Positions 53,771-61,882 of a stretch of 64,000 bases of DNA are shown one piece after another (position 1 is the stretch's first letter; each line of letters begins with the position of its first letter). A program made the translations under genes and the position numbers. The stretch covers positions 86,760-150,759 of the forward strand of contig NZ_VFPD01000001.1 in assembly GCF_006716485.1 (NCBI RefSeq), given 5' to 3'. The notes under the pieces were generated by a model that saw only the letters and a list, made by a program, of their open reading frames with translations, did not search any database and had not been told where the DNA came from. The DNA is from Chryseobacterium aquifrigidense (GTDB lineage Bacteria; Bacteroidota; Bacteroidia; Flavobacteriales; Weeksellaceae).

Positions 53771-54817
53771 TTAATATTCTTTCTTATAATTCCTAAGAAC
53801 AAACTTTATTCCGGTTTCTATAATATCCCCCATGGTTTTACAGTACTTAAAATTGACATCGTAGGTGAGTTTTTGTAAAGCGGTCCTTAGTTCTATGACA
53901 TTAGCTTCCGGTGCAATACTGTCTTTTTTCATAATAGAAATCAGTTCATCAAATCTGTTTTGACTGCTCGTTACTCTTTTCACGATTTGTGAACGTACTT
54001 CCTTGCGGTATTGCTCTATAGAACTTGGTTTCAGTTTTTCCAATACCATTTTTACCATTTGATTATTTTCTTTAAAATACTGGGGAAGATAGACTTTCAG
54101 GTTTCCCTCATACGTTTGCTGGTCAAAATCGATAGGACGGATTCTGTAAATAACCTGGTCGAAATCATGGATGGGAATCACTACATAATTATAAGAACGC
54201 ATGTCGCCAAGAAGCCCAATAAGACAGCGCTCATTGAATTTCACAAATTCCTTGGAAATCTGTGCTTTTTCAAGTTCTGAGCAGCCGGATAAATGTTTCT
54301 GAATAAAAACATCTCCGGGAATTCCCAAAATATGCTCTTCAATTAAAGTGTTTTTATAAACCAGAAAGTTAATCCGGTTGGGAGAAAGCAGGTCTTCAAG
54401 TTCCAATCCGAATATTCGGGAAGCATCGGCCTGTTTAATATAAAAATAAGTATAATTATCGTTCAGTACATTTCTTACCCGAATCCGGAAAGGTTTGGAA
54501 TTTCCGAAAGTACAAAAGTCGATCGTGTCAACTTTCAGATAAGGTAAAGTAGCAGTATCTCCATCAGAATGAAGGAGTGTATAAATTTTATTTAAATTGG
54601 CCTCTATTTCTTTAAACTCATATTCAGAATACAGTACCCCAAGCCACAAAGTATCTTTGCCATCTTTATCCAGAATTCTCACACTGTCACTGAACCTTAA
54701 AAGGTCTTCATACAGAAACTTAATCTTGGTAGTTCTGTTATATTTTTCCAAATATTGTTGTAATGCTTCTGAAACTGGAAATATCGGTTTTCTGAACGCT
54801 ATTTTTACATCTTTCAT
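53771..54817 (-). CDS. Unknown protein with kinase-like GDxRxxN and DFD motifs
   Basis: A 348-aa cytosolic protein (ATG 54817; a GTG four codons upstream is possible). I do not recognise the family. About two-thirds along, LIGLLGDMRSYNYVVIPI is followed by IRPIDFDQQTYEG. The order GD-x-R-x2-N then I-D-F-D recalls the catalytic and metal loops of protein-kinase-like folds (HxDxxxxN ... DFG). The N-terminal part is mixed alpha/beta with RILDKDGKDTLWLG. It is divergent from tssB, with 341 bp of AT-rich gene-free DNA between, so a link to type VI secretion is possible but rests only on position. Confidence 0.7.
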   Translation of the reverse strand: MKDVKIAFRKPIFPVSEALQQYLEKYNRTTKIKFLYEDLLRFSDSVRILDKDGKDTLWLGVLYSEYEFKEIEANLNKIYTLLHSDGDTATLPYLKVDTIDFCTFGNSKPFRIRVRNVLNDNYTYFYIKQADASRIFGLELEDLLSPNRINFLVYKNTLIEEHILGIPGDVFIQKHLSGCSELEKAQISKEFVKFNERCLIGLLGDMRSYNYVVIPIHDFDQVIYRIRPIDFDQQTYEGNLKVYLPQYFKENNQMVKMVLEKLKPSSIEQYRKEVRSQIVKRVTSSQNRFDELISIMKKDSIAPEANVIELRTALQKLTYDVNFKYCKTMGDIIETGIKFVLRNYKKEY

Positions 54818-55170
54818 GAAACGGTTCACTTTGTTTAAATATAAAAATATTTTTTGGTAAAGTCTTAGGATTTCTTATTTTAACATTCATCAGACATGTT
54901 TATAAATGAGTAAAGCGGACAAAAATTTTATTTTATTTTTCTTGGAAGACTTTATTTATTTTTTCATAGCTTAGTGATATCGTAATATGGTGATTTTATG
55001 TTGAATAAATGTAAACAGATTTAGATGATTCAAGAAAAATCTTAGTAAAATTTTGTATGTTACAGTTTTTTTTTAAATTTAAACATTGGATTGGTAATTT
55101 ATTTGATTCATCGGTAAATTACTCAAAGACAGATCCAAACCAAAATAGTAAATCTCAAAATAACAATAAT

Positions 55171-55617
55171 ATGGCAATGTTTAATTATGGTGTTGGCGGA
55201 AACGAGGTAAAAGTAGACGCTAATGAAGCTATTCAGGAAATACAGGAAAATAAATCACTGATAGTAAGCCAACTTACAACAGACGAGTCTTATACCCCTG
55301 AAATCGTAACAGGATTAAAAACAGTGGAAGACGTTTTCAAACATTTTCAGCCTTCAGTATCGGTACAACACGAAACAGAAGACGGAGGAATGGTAGAAGA
55401 GGAATTCCGTTTTCAAAACCTTGGAGACTTTACCCCTAAAAGCCTTACTCAGAAGTCAGATTATCTGCAGCAATTGAGCATGGAACAGGAGCAGTACAAC
55501 AAAATAGTACGTCAGCTGAAAACAAACAAAATTCTACGCAATATGCTGGAGAACGATCAGACAAGAGCGGCGTTCATAGAAGTATTGAAAGAAGTGGCAC
55601 AAGAACTTGAAAAATAA
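55171..55617 (+). CDS. tssB: T6SS subtype iii contractile sheath small subunit TssB
   Basis: A 148-aa protein beginning MAMFNYGVGGNEVKVDANEAIQ, the recognisable start of Bacteroidota TssB (VipA-like). ESYTPEIVTGLKTVEDVFKHFQP and a C-terminal helix that packs against TssC (LRNMLENDQTRAAFIEVLKEVAQEL) follow. Although the frame is open from 55057, the upstream part is low-complexity and not family-like, so ATG 55171 is chosen. With TssC it forms the sheath that contracts to fire the T6SS needle. tssC follows after 20 bp. Confidence 0.92.
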   Translation: MAMFNYGVGGNEVKVDANEAIQEIQENKSLIVSQLTTDESYTPEIVTGLKTVEDVFKHFQPSVSVQHETEDGGMVEEEFRFQNLGDFTPKSLTQKSDYLQQLSMEQEQYNKIVRQLKTNKILRNMLENDQTRAAFIEVLKEVAQELEK

Positions 55618-55637
55618 TTAAAGACTTACATTAAATC

Positions 55638-56999
55638 ATGGATAGCAAATTACAGGCACAAGAAAGCCAGCAGCAGGGGCAGCAGCAACATGCAGGACAG
55701 CCGAAGGGCAACCCGCTTGCGGAGCTCAATAAAATGGGAGGATTTGGCTTTGTTGAATCCGTTGTAGACGGTATTGCCAATATGAACCCAACAAGAAAGG
55801 CAAGAAAAGAAATCTTCCTGAACGACAGCAATAAAGCAGACGAAAGAAAAGAACTTCTTCAGAAGATCAATCTTTGGGTAAACCTTTTAGAAGGCAGCGA
55901 ATCTGCTGATAAAATGGCTGATACGTGCAAAAGTAAGGCACAACAGGCCGATCAGAACTTAAAGAAAAACTTAAAAAATACACTGGATGCTGTTCGTATG
56001 CTGGAGACCAACTACAGAACAGTAGCGCAATTCTATAAAAATACAGAATTGGATAAAGTGGATAACGTAAGTATCGTCAATGCAAGCCTTGAGCAGGTTT
56101 CCGATCTGGATAATCCTCTGTTCATTGATGCAATCTCAGAAGAATTCAAAAACTATTACGACCGTCTTGACCTTAGAGATAACTACTCAATCCTTGCAAT
56201 ACCTGGATATTTAGGATCAAATAAGGTCATCGAGAAGTGGGCAAAAATCTGTAACGAAAACAAAGTAATGATGGTTACAGACTTCGCCAACCTTGATAAG
56301 CCGGATGACGTAGTAGATTTATTCCACTCTGCGAATCTTACCGGAGGAGAACTTCACAGAAGTAACGTTATTATGACGTGTAACTGGCTGGTAGGACGTG
56401 GTAAAGCTGAAGAAGTAGGTGAAGAAGAAAACGTAGAACTTCCGCCTTCCACTTCATTAGCCGGAAAAATCCACAAAACACTGATGTCTCAGGTAGCAGC
56501 AGGTAAAAAACATGGTAATATCAACGAAGTAGACGCCGTAAAATTCGAACTGAAGAAAAGTGAAATTTCTCAGTTGGAAAAAATGGGTCTTGTACCAATG
56601 GTTAACGAATACGGAAAAATTATGGCTTTCTCTGCAAAGACATTATTTACAGGAGACAATATCGGTCTTCAGACGTATTCCGTAGTTCGTGTATTCGATT
56701 ACGTAACCAAAGTACTTCTGGACTTCCTGAACAGAAGAGCTTTCGAAAACTGGAATGCTAAAAACGAGGACGATTTGAGAAGACAGATCGTAACTTTCCT
56801 TGATAATATCAAAGGACCGGACAAATTGATTGAAAAATTCAAAATTGTTCGTTTCGAGCAGGATAGAGTAAACAAAGACAGAGTATGGCTGGATATCCGT
56901 ATGACGCCTTATTTCCCTACAAAAAGTTTTGTTATTAAATTGGACGGACACAAAGGAGATGATGGTAACGAATGGGATGCAGAATATACTCAGGAGTAA
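55638..56999 (+). CDS. tssC: T6SS subtype iii contractile sheath large subunit TssC
   Basis: A 453-aa sheath protein. A Gln-rich start (MDSKLQAQESQQQGQQQ) is followed by the TssC domain: NPLFIDAISEEFKNYYDRLDLRDNYSILAIPGYLG, MMVTDFANLDKPDDVVDLF, and the C-terminal DIRMTPYFPTKSFVIKLDGHKGDDGNEWDAEY. It is in an operon with tssB and ends in a strong terminator. No baseplate, Hcp, VgrG, TssK, ClpV or membrane-complex genes lie within this window. Confidence 0.94.
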   Translation: MDSKLQAQESQQQGQQQHAGQPKGNPLAELNKMGGFGFVESVVDGIANMNPTRKARKEIFLNDSNKADERKELLQKINLWVNLLEGSESADKMADTCKSKAQQADQNLKKNLKNTLDAVRMLETNYRTVAQFYKNTELDKVDNVSIVNASLEQVSDLDNPLFIDAISEEFKNYYDRLDLRDNYSILAIPGYLGSNKVIEKWAKICNENKVMMVTDFANLDKPDDVVDLFHSANLTGGELHRSNVIMTCNWLVGRGKAEEVGEEENVELPPSTSLAGKIHKTLMSQVAAGKKHGNINEVDAVKFELKKSEISQLEKMGLVPMVNEYGKIMAFSAKTLFTGDNIGLQTYSVVRVFDYVTKVLLDFLNRRAFENWNAKNEDDLRRQIVTFLDNIKGPDKLIEKFKIVRFEQDRVNKDRVWLDIRMTPYFPTKSFVIKLDGHKGDDGNEWDAEYTQE

Positions 57000-57020
57000 T
57001 ATAAACATACTTTACATAAC

Positions 57021-57052
57021 AAAAACCGATGCAATTTTACATCGGTTTTTTT
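57021..57052 (+). terminator. Terminator of tssBC
   Basis: An 11-bp perfect stem AAAAACCGATG / CATCGGTTTTT with an 8-nt loop and T tract. Confidence 0.92.
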
Positions 57053-57065
57053 TCAACCAACACCT

Positions 57066-57536
57066 ATGAAATTGAATATGAATAAGAAACTTATCATTGG
57101 TTTACCAATGTTATTAATGGTTCTTTTGATAAGCTGCGAAAAAAAATACCAAAGTCCAGGCACCTACGAAAATGATCTTTTCGCACAGGAACGCCAGGAA
57201 GGAAAAGCATACATCATGAATAGGGATGAATGTTTTGATGGAAGTGAACTCGTTATTGCAAGTTCAGAGGTAAAACTATCAGACAGTTCAAAAGGCCGCG
57301 GAAAATCGTTCTATCTTTATAAAGTAAAATCCGGAAAAGTATTGAAAACAGTAAGAGATTCTGCTGTAGAAATGCCAATGCTGTTCTTATCTCAATATAA
57401 ATTAAAGATAAAGAACACGGATTCTATGTATGTTTATCTGAAAAAGCTTGAAGGATACCGTTTTATAGCTAAAGACAGAAATCTTAAATATCAGTGGTTA
57501 AAAGCGGCTCCTGTATATTCTGTTGAGAAAAATTAA
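57066..57536 (+). CDS. Lipoprotein next to tssBC, unknown
   Basis: A 156-aa lipoprotein (lipobox LISC followed by EKKYQ; ATG 57078 would give an even cleaner signal MNKKLIIGLPMLLMVLLISC). The mature part is small and beta-rich with FDGSELVIASSEVKLSD and RFIAKDRNLKYQWLKAAPVYS. Bacteroidota T6SS clusters encode a lipoprotein of similar size (TssQ), so this could be that component; I cannot confirm it. Other choices are an immunity protein or an unrelated envelope protein. It follows the tssC terminator by 14 bp. Confidence 0.72.
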   Translation: MKLNMNKKLIIGLPMLLMVLLISCEKKYQSPGTYENDLFAQERQEGKAYIMNRDECFDGSELVIASSEVKLSDSSKGRGKSFYLYKVKSGKVLKTVRDSAVEMPMLFLSQYKLKIKNTDSMYVYLKKLEGYRFIAKDRNLKYQWLKAAPVYSVEKN

Positions 57537-57579
57537 CTTTAAATTCAAGTTTTTTATATCACTATGTTATGATTTTTTT

Positions 57580-57587
57580 TATTTTTG
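57580..57587 (+). promoter_or_regulatory. -7 box upstream of the GH19 gene
   Basis: TATTTTTG, an exact TAnnTTTG, in the 195-bp gap before the putative effector; -33 is weak. Confidence 0.4.
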
Positions 57588-57611
57588 TTTTTGAACAAAC
57601 ACAAAAACAAA

Positions 57612-57719
57612 ATGAAAAAGAATGTAACCCTGTATGAGGATATAATCCTACATCCTCTCCAACAATTTAATCTGAAAAATAATACCTGTCCGAATAACTT
57701 CCAGCTGGAAGTTAGTTAA
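57612..57719 (+). CDS. Possible 35-aa ORF before the GH19 gene
   Basis: ATG 57612 opens MKKNVTLYEDIILHPLQQFN... and ends TAA at 57717-57719, 12 bp before the effector start. It has a plausible start and position, but its 3' end coincides with a perfect palindrome, so either reading could be accidental. No family is recognised. Confidence 0.25.
   Translation: MKKNVTLYEDIILHPLQQFNLKNNTCPNNFQLEVS
57695..57714. repeat. Perfect 20-bp palindrome
   Basis: TAACTTCCAG followed directly by CTGGAAGTTA, 17 bp before the effector ATG. The same half-site words make the hairpin at 49035-49070. It could be an operator, a terminator remnant or a dispersed repeat. Confidence 0.6.
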
Positions 57720-57731
57720 ATTCTATTAGCC

Positions 57732-60380
57732 ATGACAGGGAATATTGCCGGGGATCAGAATCCTCGGGTTGGAACAGCGTGTTCCTACGAAATAAAACCT
57801 TCAGGACTTTCATTAGTACTGAATGGGGACTATAAATGGTATCTTTTTAAGAAACAGAAAAACGGAAGCTGGAAAGATATCACCGGAAAACCAAAAACCG
57901 GTGAAAAGGTAACGTACAAATTTGGAGAAATAGCGTTGGGAATAGAATTTCAAATGAAGGTGTATGAAATTAAAAAAGGTCTTTTACCTGGCCTTCCTTC
58001 TACCAGAGAACTGGCTGGCAGCCTTATAATTATTCCTATCAGCAACAAGGTTCCAAAGATCGATAAAGTAGTACTCTTCAACAGAGGAGTAAAGGATTTC
58101 AATAAAGCCAGTTATCATGATACTCTTATTGCGCAGGCCCATTGTATTGCGATGTTTAATAAGGAAATTGAGTTTCACCTTTGGGAAGATGATGCTCCTG
58201 GAAAAGGTCACGATGCCAATATTAACAAAAACAACCGTCACACCCGCAGCTACAAGGCTCGGGTCAATGAAAAAGGGATTGCGGAAGTCTCCATTCCTCT
58301 GATGTCTGATGAAAAAATCCTTAGTCAGATGGCCAATCAGTTTTTGATGAAGGGTGACAGAAATGAAGGCGCGAATCATGAATATTATGTTACAGCCACT
58401 TATTCAGGGCAAATTCTGGGAGCCAGCCAGGTGAATGTAGATGTGGCCAACCCGGATTATAAAGGCCAGCCTCAAAATCAGCCCCAACCTAAGCCGCAGC
58501 CTGAGAAACACACCCCAAAATTCCCGGCCGGACAAGGAGGTAGTCCCAAACAACCGGATCCTAAAGGCAATATTATAGAAGCTGTTTTCATTGATAATAA
58601 AGGAAATGAGCTATCCAAAGTAGCGGTAGGAGATAAAGTAAGGGTAAGAATCCACTCCAAAAATATGGTGGGAAAACACATCCAATATGTCATCTGGGAA
58701 TCTGATTCGGTATTCCATGATGAAGTCTACAGAAGCAGAATGATTAAAATACCCGCAGATATATGTGACACTTCAGGATTTGTCATTACCAAAGACATTT
58801 TCGGAAAAGGAACAGGCTCTCCTATCGGCGGTCCGGACTGCTATATACAAAACTATTTCATCGAAATTATCTCCAAAGATCTTTCTGCGGAATCTCAGAA
58901 ATTTGGGGTAAATTCGGATAGTTTGTTGGAAGTGGAGAAGGTGAGGAGTGCGGTGGTGGTGCAGAAGCAACCGGAAGCGGAGAAACCTAAAGATGGGAAA
59001 TGTCCTAATTGTGATAAAGATATTACTTTAGATCAAATGAAAAAAATATTCCCTGACTGTAAAGATGAAACTAAACTTAAATCAGTCATGGAAGCATATA
59101 ATAAATATATGTCAAAATTTCAGATGAATACATGTTGGAATAAGGCGCATTTTTTTGCACAAACCAGAATAGAAGCTGGAACATCTTTACATATTAAAGA
59201 TGAAGGCTTAAATTATTCTGTTAAGAGATTAATTGAAGGTGACAGATATAAAGGCAAAAATTGGGTTAAGGGAGATCCAATAAAAAAAATAGGAGGTTAC
59301 TATCTTGACGGGGAATTTAAAAGTCGACCTTTCTCATATTTTGACACTCATAAAGAAGATGCGAATAAATATGGTCGAAAAGATTTAAATAAAGTGAATG
59401 ATAATGGGATACAAAAAGCTAATCAGGAGATGATAGCAAATTTAGTATATGATGATAAAAACCGTCCAGTTAAAGCCAAATTAGGAAATACAAAAGATGG
59501 AGATGGTTGGAGATATCGAGGAAGGGGATTCATTCAACTAACAGGTAGAAATAATTATACAGCAGCTAGTAAATACACTGAAAAATATGCTAATATTGAA
59601 ATTATATCTGATGAAGGAGCTAATAAAGTAGGCACTAATGCAGAAGTTGCAATGCTAGCTTGTATGGGATACTGGGTTGCAGATGAAAGAACTATTCAAA
59701 AAAAAGCTAATGGAGAAAAAAATGTAAATTTAATTTCAAAATTAATTGGAACAGATGTAGATTGGAAGGGAAAGAAAAAATCATTCGATGAAATAACATC
59801 TATTCTATTTAAAGTAAACGAATGTATATACGACAAGAAAGAAAATGATACAGAAAAAGGAGATAAAAATCAATATGATATTAATGTAGATACTTTTGAA
59901 GTTAAAAAGATAACCACAAAACCCGATAGTACAGATTATGAATATAACATTTATCAATCAGGGCAGAAAATCAAAACTTTTAATATCAAAAAAAACAGTC
60001 ACAATCTTTTACCTTTTCCCGAAACAGGACCTAATTGGGGAAGGTTTGGAACAAGAGATAAAGGTGGAGATAACTGGGTAAATGAAAAAGTCTGTGCTGC
60101 ATTATTAGGTTTCTTTTACTCTTTACCATTAAATAAGTATTCAAAAGCACTATATTTTAATGATATTTCGGCTAGCGATGGAAGAAATATTGGGCATGCG
60201 GGACACTACATAGCAGGAAATGATGTTGATATAAGATATCCAGGAAGTACAAATGGCGCACAAACACTTTGGAATGATGCTATGAAAACATATAAAAATG
60301 AAGAAGCATTTATAAAAGATTTAGAAAATATACTAGATGTAGCTGTCAAATGGAAATTTATAAAAAAACTATGCATATAA
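57732..60380 (+). CDS. Putative T6SS cargo toxin: Ig-like N-terminus, GH19 domain, frameshifted LAS-peptidase-like C-terminus
   Basis: 882 aa with no signal peptide. The N-terminal half has two beta-rich modules (about residues 80-242 and 277-410) joined by a Pro/Gln linker (245-275). From about 424 (KCPNCDKDITLDQMKKIFP) comes a GH19 lysozyme/chitinase domain with candidate catalytic Glu481 in HFFAQTRIEAGTS and the signature WRYRGRGFIQLTGRNNY (about 592-608). The end (about 757-882) has GHAGHYIAGNDVDIRY (821-836), like the first metal motif of LAS murein peptidases. The second motif, HQDHFHIGYR, lies past the stop in another frame (see 60364-60453). Sequence becomes AT-rich from about 59000. 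It follows tssBC, so T6SS delivery against rival peptidoglycan is inferred. Confidence 0.85.
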   Translation: MTGNIAGDQNPRVGTACSYEIKPSGLSLVLNGDYKWYLFKKQKNGSWKDITGKPKTGEKVTYKFGEIALGIEFQMKVYEIKKGLLPGLPSTRELAGSLIIIPISNKVPKIDKVVLFNRGVKDFNKASYHDTLIAQAHCIAMFNKEIEFHLWEDDAPGKGHDANINKNNRHTRSYKARVNEKGIAEVSIPLMSDEKILSQMANQFLMKGDRNEGANHEYYVTATYSGQILGASQVNVDVANPDYKGQPQNQPQPKPQPEKHTPKFPAGQGGSPKQPDPKGNIIEAVFIDNKGNELSKVAVGDKVRVRIHSKNMVGKHIQYVIWESDSVFHDEVYRSRMIKIPADICDTSGFVITKDIFGKGTGSPIGGPDCYIQNYFIEIISKDLSAESQKFGVNSDSLLEVEKVRSAVVVQKQPEAEKPKDGKCPNCDKDITLDQMKKIFPDCKDETKLKSVMEAYNKYMSKFQMNTCWNKAHFFAQTRIEAGTSLHIKDEGLNYSVKRLIEGDRYKGKNWVKGDPIKKIGGYYLDGEFKSRPFSYFDTHKEDANKYGRKDLNKVNDNGIQKANQEMIANLVYDDKNRPVKAKLGNTKDGDGWRYRGRGFIQLTGRNNYTAASKYTEKYANIEIISDEGANKVGTNAEVAMLACMGYWVADERTIQKKANGEKNVNLISKLIGTDVDWKGKKKSFDEITSILFKVNECIYDKKENDTEKGDKNQYDINVDTFEVKKITTKPDSTDYEYNIYQSGQKIKTFNIKKNSHNLLPFPETGPNWGRFGTRDKGGDNWVNEKVCAALLGFFYSLPLNKYSKALYFNDISASDGRNIGHAGHYIAGNDVDIRYPGSTNGAQTLWNDAMKTYKNEEAFIKDLENILDVAVKWKFIKKLCI

Positions 60381-60453
60381 AAAGGGAATAAAGAACACAA
60401 CTGGTAAAGCTACCGGTGTTCATCAAGATCATTTTCATATTGGATATAGATAA
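60364..60453 (+). pseudogene. Out-of-frame C-terminal end of the GH19 protein
   Basis: In the +1 frame relative to the main ORF, 60364-60453 reads KNYAYKKGIKNTTGKATG then VHQDHFHIGYR and TAA. DHFH is the metal-binding HxH of LAS peptidases, so this is the original C-terminus. The frame change lies at the A7 run 60362-60368; with one A fewer the two parts join without a stop. Confidence 0.75.
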
Positions 60454-60470
60454 TTTAGTAATAATAAAAC

Positions 60471-61622
60471 ATGAAAAAATTTGTAATCATTTTCTTTTCA
60501 GCAACAAGTCTTATTTGCTGTCAAAATAAAGAGAAAAATACAACAGTCGAAAATATAAATAATGATATAGATTTAATAAAAAAGCATATGAAGCTTCAAG
60601 AAAAAATTGAGCTTTCTGAAAATGACACAAATACATCAAATCAGTATAAGCTAACAGAAAAAGATTTAGAATTAGGTGGAGAGTTAACCTTACAAGGATT
60701 GAAGGAAAATGGTTATCAAGTTTCTGAAAATAGCTCCTTTTCAAAGCAAATTAAAGATATTTTTGAAACACAGGAAGATTGTTCATGTACCTCAGTACAG
60801 GAGCATCAAAATTTCACTACTTATTTTGTCAATCCGTCACAGGAACAAAATATTAAACAAACAGAATTTGATTACACTTATGATCATATATATGTTTATC
60901 CCAATCTTAAAATTTTAACAGATCTGCCTCTTTTAAATGATATTGTGGAGTTAAAAAACAATAATTTGAAAGTAAATTTAAATCAAACTATTATTGCTAG
61001 AAACAAATATTTATTTAACAACAGTAAAGGAGACTTGGCTTGGTTATTAGCTAATGACAAGGATTTTTTAAAAATATTACTCGTAAATTTTGGCTTTGAT
61101 AAAGAGGATAAAATAAATGAAGTAATTCTAAATGATCTATTTCAAAAATATTCCAAAGAAACGCCAGAATCCTCTCAAAAAATAGGAAATATTTTATTTG
61201 TAAAAAATTGTGAAGGAAAACTAAGTATTAGAAAAAATTTACTTAAGTATATAGAAAAAAACACAACTAAAAATAATGATAAATATGTCTCCGCTTTGTC
61301 AAATTATGTGATTGGTATACTTTATAATGACAGTATAAAATCTCTATTTTCACCTGATGAAAAGGCTGAAATTGTAGCAAATATATCCAATATAGAAATC
61401 CCTGCATTCAATCAATATAAAGGTTTAAGTGTGGATTCTTGGAACTCGCAAGCTACTACATTGTTCTACCTTCAAAATAAAAGCACAATGAATCACCCTG
61501 AAGTACTAGATATTTTAAAAAAACACAACTATTTTGGTTATCAATATTTAAAAAAATATATTGAAAGCGGTGAACTAGAAAATGAGAATACAACTTCACC
61601 CCAAGATGAAGATTATCAATAA
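60471..61622 (+). CDS. Lipoprotein, candidate immunity factor for the GH19 protein
   Basis: A 383-aa lipoprotein: MKKFVIIFFSATSLICCQNKEK (lipobox LICC). The mature protein is highly charged and Asn/Lys-rich, with a Cys pair in EDCSCTSV and helical C-terminal segments (HPEVLDILKKHNYFGYQYLKKYIESG). No family is recognised. It starts 18 bp after the restored end of the toxin gene and shares its AT-rich composition. A periplasmic lipoprotein is where immunity to a cell-wall hydrolase is needed. The role is inferred from size, location and position; an accessory peptidoglycan-binding protein is the alternative. Confidence 0.75.
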   Translation: MKKFVIIFFSATSLICCQNKEKNTTVENINNDIDLIKKHMKLQEKIELSENDTNTSNQYKLTEKDLELGGELTLQGLKENGYQVSENSSFSKQIKDIFETQEDCSCTSVQEHQNFTTYFVNPSQEQNIKQTEFDYTYDHIYVYPNLKILTDLPLLNDIVELKNNNLKVNLNQTIIARNKYLFNNSKGDLAWLLANDKDFLKILLVNFGFDKEDKINEVILNDLFQKYSKETPESSQKIGNILFVKNCEGKLSIRKNLLKYIEKNTTKNNDKYVSALSNYVIGILYNDSIKSLFSPDEKAEIVANISNIEIPAFNQYKGLSVDSWNSQATTLFYLQNKSTMNHPEVLDILKKHNYFGYQYLKKYIESGELENENTTSPQDEDYQ

Positions 61623-61805
61623 ATCGCTGATAAATATCAACTAGTTCATAAAAAACATACATCCTTATGAAAAACTTTCTAATTATTTATATTTTTCATA
61701 CGCAAATAGTAGGAACAGATCAGATTAAAAAATAAATTTATACAATAACGGATTCACAAAAAATCTCTTTTAAAAATCAAAACAGGTAAAAAAATAAAAT
61801 AAACC

Positions 61806-61813
61806 TATCTTTG
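61806..61813 (+). promoter_or_regulatory. -7 box of mutY
   Basis: TATCTTTG, an exact TAnnTTTG. The leader that follows holds an 8-bp hairpin TGAAGAGA / TCTCTTCA (61838-61859) just before the start. Confidence 0.5.
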
Positions 61814-61882
61814 CAACATTGAAAACAATGTTCAGGATGAAGAGAAAATCATCTCTTCAATGATTTAAAACAAGATTGGTTT

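Noticed and set aside
55057-55170. Longer N-terminus of TssB
   Set aside because: The first 38 residues are low-complexity and unlike the family, which starts at MAMFNYGVGG (55171).
57732-60380. Prophage endolysin
   Set aside because: GH19 domains occur in phage lysins, but no phage structural, holin, integrase or packaging genes are near; the neighbours are T6SS sheath genes, which argues for a contractile-system cargo.
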